From the NCBI GenBank assembly GCA_003971905.1, contig RSEE01000043.1:186001-250000 (forward strand): a DNA stretch of 64,000 nt, given 5' to 3'. Of the stretch, positions 46,335-57,435 are shown piece by piece. Within the stretch, counting starts at the first letter, position 1. The number at the start of each line of letters is the position of its first letter. Source of the DNA: Moniliella sp. 'wahieum'. Its lineage: Eukaryota > Basidiomycota > Moniliellomycetes > Moniliellales > Moniliellaceae. The translations under genes and the position numbers were made by a program. The notes under the pieces are model-generated. The model worked only from the letters and a program-made list of their open reading frames with translations, was not told the DNA's origin and did no database searches.

Positions 46335-46440
46335 GCCTGAGATCTGAGATCTCCTCGATCCCCGAGGCCCGAGGCCTGAGTTCCTGAGGATATATCCTGG
46401 GCCTGATCCTGAGAGGCTGAGAGGCCTCAGCTTGAGGTCC
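46335..46440. repeat. AGATCTG and AGGCCTGAG palindrome cluster
   Basis: Two AGATCT units 7 nt apart are followed by several AGGCCTGAG/CTGAGAGG copies in both orientations, so the stretch can fold on itself. Confidence 0.7.
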
Positions 46441-46500
46441 GCTGAAGCACACTGGCCTGCGCTGGCTCAACAGGCTGGCCCACACCGGGCATCCAATATT

Positions 46501-46530
46501 CATCGATCATCGATCATTCGATCATCCGCG
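46501..46530. repeat. ATCGATC heptamer array
   Basis: Two exact ATCGATC units, then ATTCGATC, at a 7-8 nt step. Confidence 0.75.
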
Positions 46531-47097
46531 ATTGCGCGTTCTGAAAAAGTCAAGTATGTTTCGCCACACTGCGAGGCGTGCAACAGTATTATAGCGGCAC
46601 TCTTTTCAACACTACATTGTGCATAGCTAGCTACCTGCAAGCTGTACGCCCGATGAGCTCGATGAGCGAGTCTGGTAGGCGCAGCACGCAGATGGGCATT
46701 ACGCATTATGTTTCCTCGCCCCCTATCTATGTTTTGCAACGATGCTATATGAATACAACCGACAGTCCAAAACACATATACCACTACTAACTGCTGCGGT
46801 GTAGCGGCAAACAGCCACTTAGTCCACCCGAAGAACGGTGTGCTACGCTTTTCCCGCGGAGCAGATTCTGTTGAAGCTGTACAAGTTTGAAAACCTTGAA
46901 TGCGCCGATATCAACGTGTTGTGTATGGCTGTCTCGTCTCGCTAGGCTCAGGACCTGTGACGCTTTATAGGGCCCTTTGCAGCTTCTGTGCATATATTTG
47001 CACCCGCGGAGGCACTGGTATACTTGGTTGGCCACTTCCACACTTTTTCGTATGTCCCAGCCACCCTCGCTTTTATCATACACTCAATCATCTTGCA

Positions 47098-47337
47098 TGT
47101 TGACTGTGATCCTCTGGCTCCCAGTCGGTAGACCAGGTTCGCCTCGGTTCCATCGGCTTCCACGCTGACGTCCCTGCGTGTCACTGTCCCTGTGCCCTGC
47201 ACTCTCTCCTGTGTGACTCACTGTCCCTGTGCCTAGTCCAGCCTCCTATATAGATGCCTCTGTACCCAGACCCAACTCTGGCTCCAATCCATCACCTTCT
47301 CCTCATCCTTCTGCCCGTCCGGCTCCCTAGGCCAACA
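47098..47337 (+). repeat. 5' LTR
   Basis: Left terminal repeat of the element; contains CCTATATAG, a likely TATA box for its transcript. Confidence 0.85.
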
Positions 47338-47474
47338 GAGCTACAATCTGATCCCCCCGGAAGGGGAGCGCTCTTCAAGCAAGCCCACCCCCAAGCCTAC
47401 AAGCCCAAGCTAAGCCGCCAAGCCCACAAGACACCCGTCCTCCCGCCCAACAACACCACCGCCAATCGGCACCT

Positions 47475-47534
47475 TACCGCCACAATCGGCATACTACCGC
47501 CACAATCGGCATACTACCGCCACAATCGGCACAC
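47475..47534 (+). repeat. Twenty-bp tandem repeat inside the LTR element
   Basis: Three near-exact units of 20 bp beginning ACCGCCACAATCGG, with a partial, diverged unit just upstream. Confidence 0.8.
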
Positions 47535-48241
47535 TCGTCCCCCACAGATGGGGCAATGATTTTTAGGGACAACACACGACGGAACAAAACGTGTCGGGTA
47601 TCGTCAACGAGACGAAATTCCTCCAACGACAAAACGGCGCAGGCGAATCGCAGAAAGCGGGGGTGGCTGCTATCAATCCACCCACGGCTACACGCCCCGG
47701 ATTGCCAATTCATCCGGGGCACCTGGGGAAAGGATGGGGGGGGTGGTCACCCAACTTCTTCCACTCCTCTTTTTCAACAACAAAGAGAACCCAACAGATC
47801 AAGACGGTTGACGCATAGCGCCCGTTCATTTCCCATGCCCAATGGACCCCACTGGCACCAGGCATGCGGAACCAAACAACTACCAAACGCATCCAATTTT
47901 GATGCCAAACGACCTTGGACCGCATTTACTCCAAGTTTCCAATTTTTTTCACTACACCTATAACTGGTGCTTTTACTTTGCCCACCAAATCGCTTCGGGC
48001 GCAACCCCTACTACTTTTACTTCTAAGACTTCTACAAGCATCTGGCGGTCGCACAATACACCAAACAAGCGCTCGGCTCGTTCAGGTGTCATCCTGGACA
48101 GGGGGGTGTAGGCCAGTCGTGTGGCCATGCCAACTCAGGCCATTCGTCCCGGTTGCCACTCACTCAGTCCTCCCCTCTCTACATCCACTGGCAGGAGCTC
48201 ATCCCACAACCGATGTCTCCGGGTTCCCTGGCCAGCGGGGG

Positions 48242-48485
48242 TGTTGACTGTGATCCTCTGGCTCCCAGTCGGTAGACCAGGTTCGCCTCGGTTCCATCGG
48301 CTTCCACGCTGACGTCCCTGCGTGTCACTGTCCCTGTGCCCTGCACTCTCTCCTGTGTGACTCACTGTCCCTGTGCCTAGTCCAGCCTCCTATAAGATGC
48401 CTCGTACCCAGACCCAACTCTGGCTCCAATCCATCACCTTCTCCTCATCCTTCTGCCCGTCCGGCTCCCTAGGCCAACAACAACA
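48242..48485 (+). repeat. 3' LTR
   Basis: Right terminal repeat; its end carries two extra ACA units before the target-site duplication. Confidence 0.85.
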
Positions 48486-48490
48486 TTGCA

Positions 48491-49893
48491 AGGAAAAGTG
48501 GGTGTTCTTCTACCCACAGTTGTTAGCGTGACCACACAGGACAGAGGTTTCTGTATCAAAAACGACATCAACTATCAAACGATGTGAAGTGTGACATGTG
48601 AAGCTTGAAGCTTGTGAAGATTCCTTGTTGAGGTAGCGCCCCCGTCTCCAACACATTATAACGCGTTATAGGGCAGCACGTCTTGAGCACGTCCTTGGCA
48701 TGGGAGAGCGACACTTTTCAGCGTGTCTCATGATCTCGTCCGCGTGTTTCCTATTGCCCCACTGCTAATCAGTATGGCGGTAATATTTGACAGTGAAGCT
48801 TGAAGCGTGCGCGTGAGGGACGCTTGAGCTGATATATCCCCTCTTCGTGTAGTGGTCCCATCCCGTAGAGGGCGGACCTTTTGCATCCGTCCGGAATGAG
48901 TGTCGTTTTATACATCCCTCTTGCTCGCCTTCTGCCAGGTGAACAAGAATGATGCGGATCCTTTCATCTCTTGTGCATTTTTCCGGCCTATTATTGGTTG
49001 GTACTTATATGTTACATCGTATGCATCCAGATCGACACCGTTTTGAGATATCAGTCAACCAAATGCAGTGGGGTAGTATTTTCGTCAACGATGTTGCCTC
49101 CAGTTCGGCATGTCAGCCTGTAAGGTAGAGAACACGACATGCTCACAGCCAAAATCCAATTCACTTTTCATCATCTGGTCCGCATGTTTCTTCGGTCCAG
49201 ACCGTCCATACGTTGTGTCAGTCACATCGCTCTCCAGTCTCCTGTTGACTCACATACTAATAATGGCAACTTGGATAGATTATAACGCAAGTGCCCCCAC
49301 GGATAGGAACCTATTACACGTAGAAGTTATATAGTAGACTGCGAGAGTGATGAATTGATCCTAACAAACGATCATCTCAGCTGTGGAACAAAGGCTCCTG
49401 GCCATTACTGTCAAAAAACAAGCAATTCTTTCTCTCCTAATATCCTTCTGTCTAGGTTCAAACGGATAGCTCCTTTCCGTCTCGCCACCACTACACACAA
49501 CTGCCGTATATAGGCACCACGCAGCAGAAGCCAATGCCATGAGCAGGATACACTCTACTGTGAGTATTGATTCCATATCTTTTCCCCGGGCGGAGTTCTC
49601 TCGGTTAACCACAGGCCAACTACGTGTTCTCATTTCTCCAACTAACTCGAAAACAAAATGCAGACCTGAGAGAGGCAGACTGAGAGAATGGGAATGGACG
49701 AATTGGTTCGGTGAATCAGAATGATATATGACCACGTCTCAAACGCGTGTTGATCATAGAGTGTCGGCGCTTCAGGAGAAGTTTGTCCTGCCTTGAACGA
49801 AGGCGATGATGCCAAGAGAGAACAGGGAAACTCATGGATTGCCTCAACATCCAATAGCAAAAGACAAAATTGTCAATCACAACAGGCGCGCAT
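48491..49893. other. Intergenic region, little to report
   Basis: A composite heptamer motif (ACATGTG then two AAGCTTG) lies at 48594-48615. A 71-codon open frame on the minus strand (49576-49361) starts MESILTVECILLMALAS and has one hydrophobic segment; without further support I do not call it a gene. Confidence 0.4.
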
Positions 49894-50351
49894 TTAAGCG
49901 CTCTTGCTCTTGTGGTGCTTGTCCTTGTGCTCCTTAGACTTGTGTTCCTTGGGCTTGTGCTCCTTGGACTTGTGCTCCTAGACTTGTGCTCCTTGGACTT
50001 GTGGTCTTCCGCACGCTTGCTGGCCGTCGGCTTGGCAGCCTTGGACTTGTGGTGCTTGGTCTTGTGCTCCTTGGTCTTGTGCTCTTTGGTCTTGTGTTCC
50101 TTGGTCTTGTGCTCCTTGGACTTGTGGTGCTTACGCGCCTCCAGTTCCGGGCAGCAACCCAAATTCACGCTCCTGCAAGTTCTGGTTGCCAGACACGTCC
50201 ACCGCACGTTCAGCAACAGGCATGTTGTTCACGGAGAGTGCCTCTATAGCGAGAGAGTTTGGGTCAGCCGCTGGAATCAAAATAGGAGTTGCTTGTACTC
50301 ACGAGCACATGCGGCAGAGACCGCGAGGACAGCGAGAAGGGAGAAACGCAT
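49894..50351 (-). CDS. Secreted Lys/His-rich tetrapeptide-repeat protein
   Basis: I do not recognise the family. The ATG at 50351 opens a signal peptide, MRFSLLAVLAVSAACA. A 59-nt intron (50302-50244, GTGAGT..CTATAG) follows. The short mature head reads ALSVNNMPVAERAVDVSGNQ; the rest is built of repeats, KSKEHK, KTKEHK (four in a row) and KHHKSK, with one break KAAKPTASKRAEDHK, ending KSKSA. About 128 aa. A base surplus near 50152 and one missing A near 49979 disturb the frame; outside these the repeat is continuous, and the stop TAA follows the last KSKSA. The very basic repeats could bind nucleic acid, metal or wall polymers; none can be shown. A TATA box is present upstream. Confidence 0.75.
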
Positions 50352-50448
50352 GTTGGTAGAGAGAAGTTGGACGTGAAGGGGGGAAGGGTGTCGCGGAGGA
50401 GTGAGGAGGGTTGAGGGTAGGGGGTGAAGAAAAGGACACGAGGGGGGA

Positions 50449-50457
50449 TTATATATA
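50449..50457 (-). promoter_or_regulatory. TATA box of the Lys/His-repeat gene
   Basis: TATATATAA on the minus strand, about 98-106 nt upstream of the ATG. Confidence 0.6.
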
Positions 50458-51710
50458 CCCGTTAGATCTCCGGTATGGGCAGCGGGTGTGCGCATGTTGG
50501 ATTGGGGGCTGCGATTGTGCCAGGGGGGTCAAACTGGGCAGCAGGCCACAGTTTCTCGCCCGCGCGTTCCGTTGAGGGACTTTGGGAACCCCCTGCCACC
50601 AGTCGCTCCACGGCTTCTCGGCTCTCGCATCGGCAGACTTGTTGAATAAGAGTAGGCTACAGCCCGCCATCGGACTTCGGCGTCGTCCGCATTCAGCCCC
50701 ACATTTTTGGCTCCGACGCGCAGCGGCTCACAGTGGCTCAGCGTTATGGCACAGGAGTGGTGTGGTCTATGCGCTTAGCGCTACCGGTTACCGGTTACCG
50801 TTAACGTTTAACGTACGCTTACCTCCCAACCGGAGCGAGCGATCCAAGATTCAGAACACGCACACAGGCCCTGTGCCAACCTGTCACGGCAAATCGAGTC
50901 GTTCGCGCTCGCCGCTCGGGACCAGTGTCGGTAAACAAGAGACCTCTGAGCGCTCTGAGCGCTGAGCCTCAGCAGACGTTCGCGCTCGGTCACATTCTAC
51001 ACTGGCACCGTGCCTTGCATATTGTGTGATCGAGAGCAGCTCATGATGTTCTTCGCTCTGGTCCGTGTGCCGCGGACTGCGAGCTGCGCGTGGCCATTCG
51101 CGCTCGTTCTAGACCACGGCGCAAAACGGCTCGTGATTCGCGTTATTACCTCGATTACCCCCACACGGCGTTCCTGTGATCCTTTGTACCTTTGTGCACG
51201 AGCCACGTGTTGGGTCGGGAGCGCAGGGCAGAACGTGTGGAGGGTAACAGAACAGCCCATCCTGCCCTTCTGCGGCGTCCACAAGCTCCATGCTTCCCAC
51301 GACCCCCCCCAATTAATTAATCAAACGTTTCCTGTTTAATCTGAGATCTGATCCGAATCGCCAATGAAACGGGAGCGTCGGCAAACGTTTCGCTCCTGAG
51401 AGCTTTTGATGACAAAGTATCACATGGAAAGAGCGCGAGGCTATACGCAGGACAGGAAAGCACGCTATAGCTCGTACGCGTGATGCGCGTGATGCGGCGC
51501 TCAACTGACTCGCTCAGGCAAAAAGCACGACATATATACCAACGGAGCGACGGGTTAACGTATCAACAACTAAAGCAAGGTGCCGGTGACATACAGTCAT
51601 TAAGTGACGAGAACGTGCGCGACGAAGGCGTTGAGGACGACGATAAGACGCTAGGAAGGCAACGTGGAGAGGATCGCGGGTGAACGGGGGGAGAGCAGAA
51701 AGATATGCTC
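50458..51710. other. Intergenic region with ACCGGTT, AACGTTT and AGCGCTC motifs
   Basis: No gene is seen in 1.25 kb. Two ACCGGTT units run into TTAACGTTTAACG at 50782-50815; AGCGCTCTGAGCGCTGAG lies at 50946-50964; ACGCGTGATGCGCGTGATGCG at 51477-51497. Confidence 0.45.
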
Positions 51711-54700
51711 TTACGCTGCAATCTCGAACAGCAGGTCGGACTGCGAGACCGAGTCATTCGGCTCGACGAGGATACGCTTGACCTTACCAGAGACGGGGGA
51801 AGAAACGACAGTTTCCATCTTCATTGCGCTCAGCACAGCCAAGGGGTCACCTGCCTTGACCTGGTGCCCCACCTGGGCGCGCACCTCAACCACCACGGCG
51901 GCCAAGGGGGAGCCCACCTGGCCCGGCTCGCCAGGCTTGGCTCGCTCACGGTGCACTGCCTCCACAGCCGCACTCTTGTCTTCCACAATGATCGAGCGCG
52001 GTTCAGCATTCAGTTCAAAGAACACCTCACGCGTGCCACGCTCCGAGTTGACTGCACCCACAGCCAAAAGCTTGATGATGAGCAGCTTGCCACGGTCAAT
52101 GTAGGCGTGGATCTCTTCACCGACAGGGGCTTTGCTGAGGAAGTACCGGGTGGGGAGATGCGAAAGGTCACCGTATTTGGCCAAAAAGTCTTGCAGGTCC
52201 TCAAAGACCTTGGGGTACATGGCATAGCTAATGGCGTCGGCCGTAGTGATTGTCTTGCCATACTTTTTGGTCAGGTCCTTCTTGATCTGACGCAACTCGA
52301 TCGGAGCCATCGTGGCTCCGGGGCGCCCCTCAATCTTGGGTTTGCCACGCAAGATCTTGGTCCGCAGCGGCTCAGGGAAGCCACCGGGGGGAACGCCAAG
52401 GTAGCCTTGGAAGTACTCAATGACTGAGCTAGGGAAATCGAGCTTGTCGGCACGCTCTTCCACTTCGGCCGCAGTCAACTTATTGGCCACAAGGAACTGG
52501 GCAAAGTCACCGACAACCTTCGACGATGGAGTGACCTTGACAATATCACCACAAAGCTTGTTGGCTACAATGTAGGCCTTCTTAATTTCGCTCCATTGAC
52601 TTCCGAGACCAAGGGACATGGACTGGAACATGAGGTTGGTGTACTGTCCACCCGGCATCTCATGGTCAAACACGACGAATCCGACGCTTTGACTTCCTGC
52701 TCAAAGCATTGGTACAGTTGACGAACCGAAGTCCAGTACAGGTTGAGGGCCATGATGTCTTCGTGACGAATACCGGGACCAAGACCCGTCTGCTCGAGAG
52801 CGGCCACAAGCGCGCCCATCGACGGCTGGGACGTAAGGCCCGACATGGAATCGATTGCCACGTCCACCACATCGGCGCCCGCCTCGGCAGCAGCGAGCAT
52901 CGAGCTGAGCGCGATACCTGCCGTGTCGTGAGAGTGGACGTGAATGGGGAGGTCTGGGTACTTCTTCCGAATCGAGCCGATCAAGAGACGAGCCGCTGCG
53001 GGTTTTAGAAGACCAGCCATGTCCTTGACACCGAGGATGTGGATGCCTGTCTTGACCAGCTCGTCGACCAGGTTCATGTAGTATTCCAGGGTGTACTTCG
53101 GGTGCGCCTTCGGGTTGGCAACATCGCCAGTGTAGCACACCGTTCCCTCTGCCACACCACCTGCCTGTTTGGCAGCATCAATGCCCAGGCGCAGACTACC
53201 CAAATCGTTGAGCGAGTCAAAGACACGGAAGATGTCAAGACCATTCTCCACTGCCTTCTTGCTAAATTCGTAGATCAGGTTGTCCGGGTAAGATGTGTAA
53301 CCCACAGCGTTGGCTCCACGGACAAGTGCCTGGAAGGGAATGTTGGGAACAAGCTTGCGCAATTTGCGTAGTCGCTCCACGGATCTTCGTAAAGGAACCG
53401 CATCGCCACGTCAAACGTAGCTCCGCCCCAGCATTCAAGAGAAAACGCATTCTTCAGCGCATACGAGGTGGTCTTGGCAATGTTGGTCATCTCGATCGTA
53501 CGCAGCCGAGTAGCAAGAAGGGACTGGTGGGCGTCACGCCACGTCGTGTCCATGATGAGGGTGCCCTTGTACGCCCGCACAGCCTTGGCAAATGCTTCAG
53601 GCCCTTCGTGGAGAAGGATGGAGCGCCAGCCCTCCTGGCATGGGACCGCCGTGTCAATGGCCTTGGTCGGATCAGACGGGTCGTTCAGGCGAGGGATCTC
53701 AATGTCCGTTTTGAGCCCGGGCTCGCCCATCTGACCTTGGATGTGAGATCCATTGACGGCCATGTCACCCAGGTAAGCCAGAAGCTTCTGGGCCCGGTTC
53801 TGACTTGGAACGAGGTTAAACAGTTCAGGCGTGTCGTCAATCATGGTTGTCCAGGTGTTGGCCGAAGCAAAGGCATCATGGTGATGAGACGAACGAGGAA
53901 GGGGACGTTGGTCTTGACCCCGCGGATGCGGAACTCGACGAGTGCACGCAGCATTTTACGTCGTGTCACCTCGTACGTCGCACCACGGCACGTAACCTTG
54001 ACTAACAGCGAATCGTAGTGGGGCGTGATTTGCGCACCGGCAAAACCGCTGCTGGCATCCAGCCGCACACCATTCCCGCCGGCCGAACGGTAAACCTCAA
54101 TCTTCCCTGTGTCGGGCTGGAAGTTGTGGGTTGGGTCTTCCGTAGTGATGCGACACTGGATGGCAGAGCCACGCTTCTGGATAGTCTGCTGGGTCAAGCC
54201 CAGGTCGTCCAGCGTCGCGCCCGCCGCAATTTGGATCTGAGCACCAACAATGTCAATACCTGTGATTTCCTCAGTGATTGTGTGTTCGACTTGAAGACGC
54301 GGGTTGATCTCGATAAAGTAGTGGCGGTTTTGTTGGTCAACCAAAAACTCTGCTGTGCCCGCGTTGCGGTAGCCAGCCACCTTGGCAAGCTTGACCGCGT
54401 CGTTCAACAGAGCTTGACGAACTGTGTCGTTCAGGTTGGAAGCGGGAGCAACTTCGACGACCTTTTGGTGTCGACGTTGGACCGAGCAGTCACGCTCAAA
54501 CAAATGCACCACATTTCCCTCGCCATCGGCCAAAAGCTGCACTTCAATGTGCCGCGGGTGGTCGAGGAAACGTTCGATAAACACAGTTGCGTCCCCAAAC
54601 GCCGTCTTAGCTTCCGACTTGGCCATTGAGAAGGCTTGCTCAAACTCCTCGGGGCTGCGTACGACGCGCATGCCGCGACCGCCACCACCCATTGCGGCCT

Positions 54701-55384
54701 TGATAATCACAGGGAAACCCACATCTTTGATGAACTCCTTCGCTTCGCTGTAGCTCTCAATCGGACCAGGGGTACCGGGAACGATAGACACTCCAGCTCG
54801 ACGGGCGAGATCACGAGCCTTGACCTTATCGCCAAGTGCATCAATTGTCTCGGGGCGAGGGCCAATGAACGCAATGCCGGCCGCCTCGACCTTGCGTGCA
54901 AATTCGGCGTTTTCCGAGAGGAAACCGTACCCAGGGCTGGTGGAGGGAGAAACAAGCAGGGTCAGTTAAAAGTGCTCAACTCTCACGCGTTTTACCGATA
55001 AAGCAAGGAGACGCACTGGATCATGTCCACACCGTGGTCGAGGGCAATGCGGATAATGTCGTCAATGGCGAGGTAGGCGCCCACAGGGGACAGGCCCGCG
55101 CCAACCTGATAGGCCTCGTCTGCCTTCCAGCGATGGGCAGAGAGGCGGTCCTCATTCGAATAGAGAGCGACCGTGGTCATGGCGAGCTCATGGGCCGTGC
55201 GAAACACGCGGATCGCAATCTCGCCTCGGTTAGCCACCATGAGCTTGCGCAACGGCTCGCCATCGTCGGCGCCGCCCATGTTCTGGCGGATCTTGGCAAG
55301 AGTGGGGATGGCATGGCCTGTCAGCACGCTGGGGGTGGCAGGGACACTGACGAAGGGGTCGACGACCGAAGGGTGTTCCGCCAT
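51711..55384 (-). CDS. PYC1: Pyruvate carboxylase
   Basis: This biotin enzyme carboxylates pyruvate to oxaloacetate (cytosolic in most fungi) and refills the TCA cycle. Domains in order: biotin carboxylase (LRKLMVANRGEIAIRVFR; ATP grasp GGGGRGMRVV; EINPRLQVEHTITEEITGIDIV; FAGAQITPHYDSLL), carboxyltransferase (RDAHQSLLATRLRT; ALKNAFSLECWGGATFDVAMRFL; HVHSHDTAGIALSSMLAA; IDSMSGLTSQPSMGALV), and a C-terminal biotinyl domain with the acceptor Lys in LSAMKMETVVSSP. There is no presequence. The start at 55384 (MAEHPSVVDPFVS) fits family length, about 1,195 aa. One intron, 55016-54937 (GTGCGT..CACCAG), joins MI-H to PGYGFLSENAEFA. Three one-base losses occur (near 53880, 53377 and 52672); one added base in each restores a perfectly conserved reading. 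Confidence 0.97.
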
Positions 55385-56354
55385 GGTACCTCGAGCGTGG
55401 GGGTGTTCTGGGAAGGGAGGCGGGGATGGGGGTGGTGGGTAAGAGACTCAAGGCGGGGGAGGCGAGGTTGGGGGGGCATCATTGCATCAGGCCCTCTGGC
55501 CTCCGGGCAGCATCAGTGCATCAGCCATCGAGCATGCGTCACATTCACACACTGCCCGTCTGGAATCATAATCAGGCATCGCATGCATCATGCATCACGA
55601 ATCAGTGCTCCTTGCCATCAGCGCTGCTTTCGGCGCACAAGCCCAGTCTCCCCTCCACACACGTCCGTGCACACAGACGCCAAGCCCCCTGGCGCCTGGG
55701 CTGAGGCCGGGAGCCTAGACGGCGGCATCGACATCCTAGTGCCCCCCTGCTCCATTTAGTATAGCGGCACAGGGGCGCAGTCACACACCGCACTTCCCTG
55801 GTGGCAGCATTCTCTGGCAACTGGCGCTGAGCTGCAGCCTCAGGTGCAGTGCTAAGCACCAAGTCCGCATTCTGACACGGGGTCACTGGTCGCTAGTCCC
55901 CAGTCACTCCAGTTGCCCCGATTTTCCGAACAAGATAAGCTCCCCTTGGTCAGAGACCGGTGGTGACATCGATGATGCGATGATGGGGGCACGGCGACCG
56001 GTGACAGTGAAGTCACTGTTCACTTGTAGCCACTGCTGACCAGCCACTACATGACTCTCAGGGCTACGTTCCCCGTACCTTCCCCGTCTTCTCCTCGCCA
56101 CGGACGACAGTTCCGGCGACGACGACCATACCGATATGAGCCTGGCAGCAGCGACCGCTAAAAGTTGATTAAAACATTAACCGTTAACCAGATGCTAGTG
56201 TGATAACGAACAACCTCTCTGTCCAAAACTAACCTCAAGGGTCTCAGGGCCCAGGTTCAGGAGGTTACAGAAACTGAAGACTTCGAAGTTCACTAGATCC
56301 TTCAAAAGCTAGCTTCAAGCTAGCCTTAAGCTAGGCCTCCAGCTTAAAGCTTAA

Positions 56355-56390
56355 CGGGTGCTTAACGTTTAACGTTTAGCGCTTAGCTTT
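56355..56390. repeat. Composite heptamer array AACGTTT to AGCGCTT
   Basis: Two AACGTTT units pass directly into AGCGCTT and a partial AGC, at a constant 7-nt step. Confidence 0.82.
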
Positions 56391-56550
56391 TATCTCTACC
56401 TTACTGCGTTTTTTCCCCGGAGACGTGTTCGGTCACGGATGTCACTGATAGTTGAGGCTCAGCCAGTTGAGCGTTGAGGGTTGAGGACGTTGAACGTTGA
56501 ACGTTGAGGCTCAACCCTGTTGATGCATATCGGCTTCTTCGCCGCATTAG

Positions 56551-56582
56551 CGCTTCAAGCGTCAAGCTTCAAGCTTCAAGGT
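56551..56582. repeat. AAGCTTC heptamer array
   Basis: CGCTTCAAGCG-type start, then AAGCTTC repeated twice at 7-nt steps. Confidence 0.82.
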
Positions 56583-57435
56583 CAAAGCCTTTTCGTGCTT
56601 CAGGCTGATACGGAGACAGCAATTGTTGGACGGTAGAGGCGGGGAAACAGTAGCAGTGTACGCCAGTGCAGACTTGCCCAGCTTTCGATTGTAGCGGTCG
56701 GTTACAAACATGTATCAGTTTCGACCTTTTATACGTACTTCCACCTGATGTCTTTCCTGGCCTCCGATTTGTACCTGAGTGCGCTCACCACAATTTCTCC
56801 ATTCCGGCTTGCTTCGCCTTGCCCCGAGGGATCCTCCAAACGTCTCCACAATGTCGCCATTTAGTTACTCCTCCTTTTAATTGTCTGACTCCCGATCGGA
56901 CATGGTGAACTCATGAACACACGGAGCAAAGCAGGCAAAAGAAACTTTTCCAGGTGTGCAGGGGGCTTCATCCGTTTCAGAGCGATTGCAAAAGTCCGGG
57001 AGCTACATTGATTATGACGAACATCGGCTGCCGCGGACATGGATAATGCCCGTAGACGAGTCTCATCATAAGGACCTGGAGTCCAGTGGAGTGGCCTGCC
57101 CTTCACTTTAACTAAAACCAATGGCTCAAGAGCTAAAGACTACAAGACGTTGCATCGGCAACATCTCATCACTATCGATGCCTGGCCCAACCCATCCCCA
57201 AGAGTACGATGAAAGAGTCATAGGCTTGCAGTAAAGCAGAAGCCATGAACAAAGTATTTTTACTCGGGAGTCGCCCGAAAAACAGGATGCATCTCGGAAG
57301 AGGGCGCTTCAACCGCATACCAGCGTAAGGTATTCAACTTTGGTCGCCGTCCAAAACGACAAAGAGCCGAACGGTTGAGGCCCGACAGCGTCCCTTCTTG
57401 GTCGCCAAGTCCTTGGGAGTATGGTACGGAACCAC

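Larger units (their letters stand above)
46054..47092. other. Intergenic region between tRNA-Asn and LTR element
   Basis: About 1 kb, no gene recognised. It has a TATATATA-like element near 46237-46243, AGATCTG/AGGCCTG palindromes (46335-46440) and ATCGATC heptamers (46501-46530). Confidence 0.45.
47098..48485 (+). mobile_element. Short non-autonomous LTR retrotransposon (TRIM-like), fossil
   Basis: Two direct repeats of about 240 bp (47098-47337 and 48242-48485) start TGTTGAC and end CCAACA, so they have TG..CA ends with short inverted termini. They enclose about 900 bp. A 5-bp target-site duplication TTGCA flanks the whole (47093-47097 and 48486-48490). A G-rich tract (CAGCGGGGG) directly precedes the 3' repeat, as a polypurine tract should. 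I see no reverse transcriptase, integrase or protease in the interior, so it could not move by itself. The LTRs differ only by a few small changes, suggesting a fairly recent insertion. A copia-like affinity from the TGTTG..CAACA ends is only a guess. Confidence 0.85.
55385..57435. other. 2-kb intergenic region rich in heptamers
   Basis: No gene is recognised. Contains ATGCATC repeats (55580-55595), ACCGGTGACAG motifs (55945-56010), AACGTTT/AGCGCTT (56355-56390), TTGAACG units (56490-56510) and AAGCTTC units (56551-56582). Confidence 0.5.
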
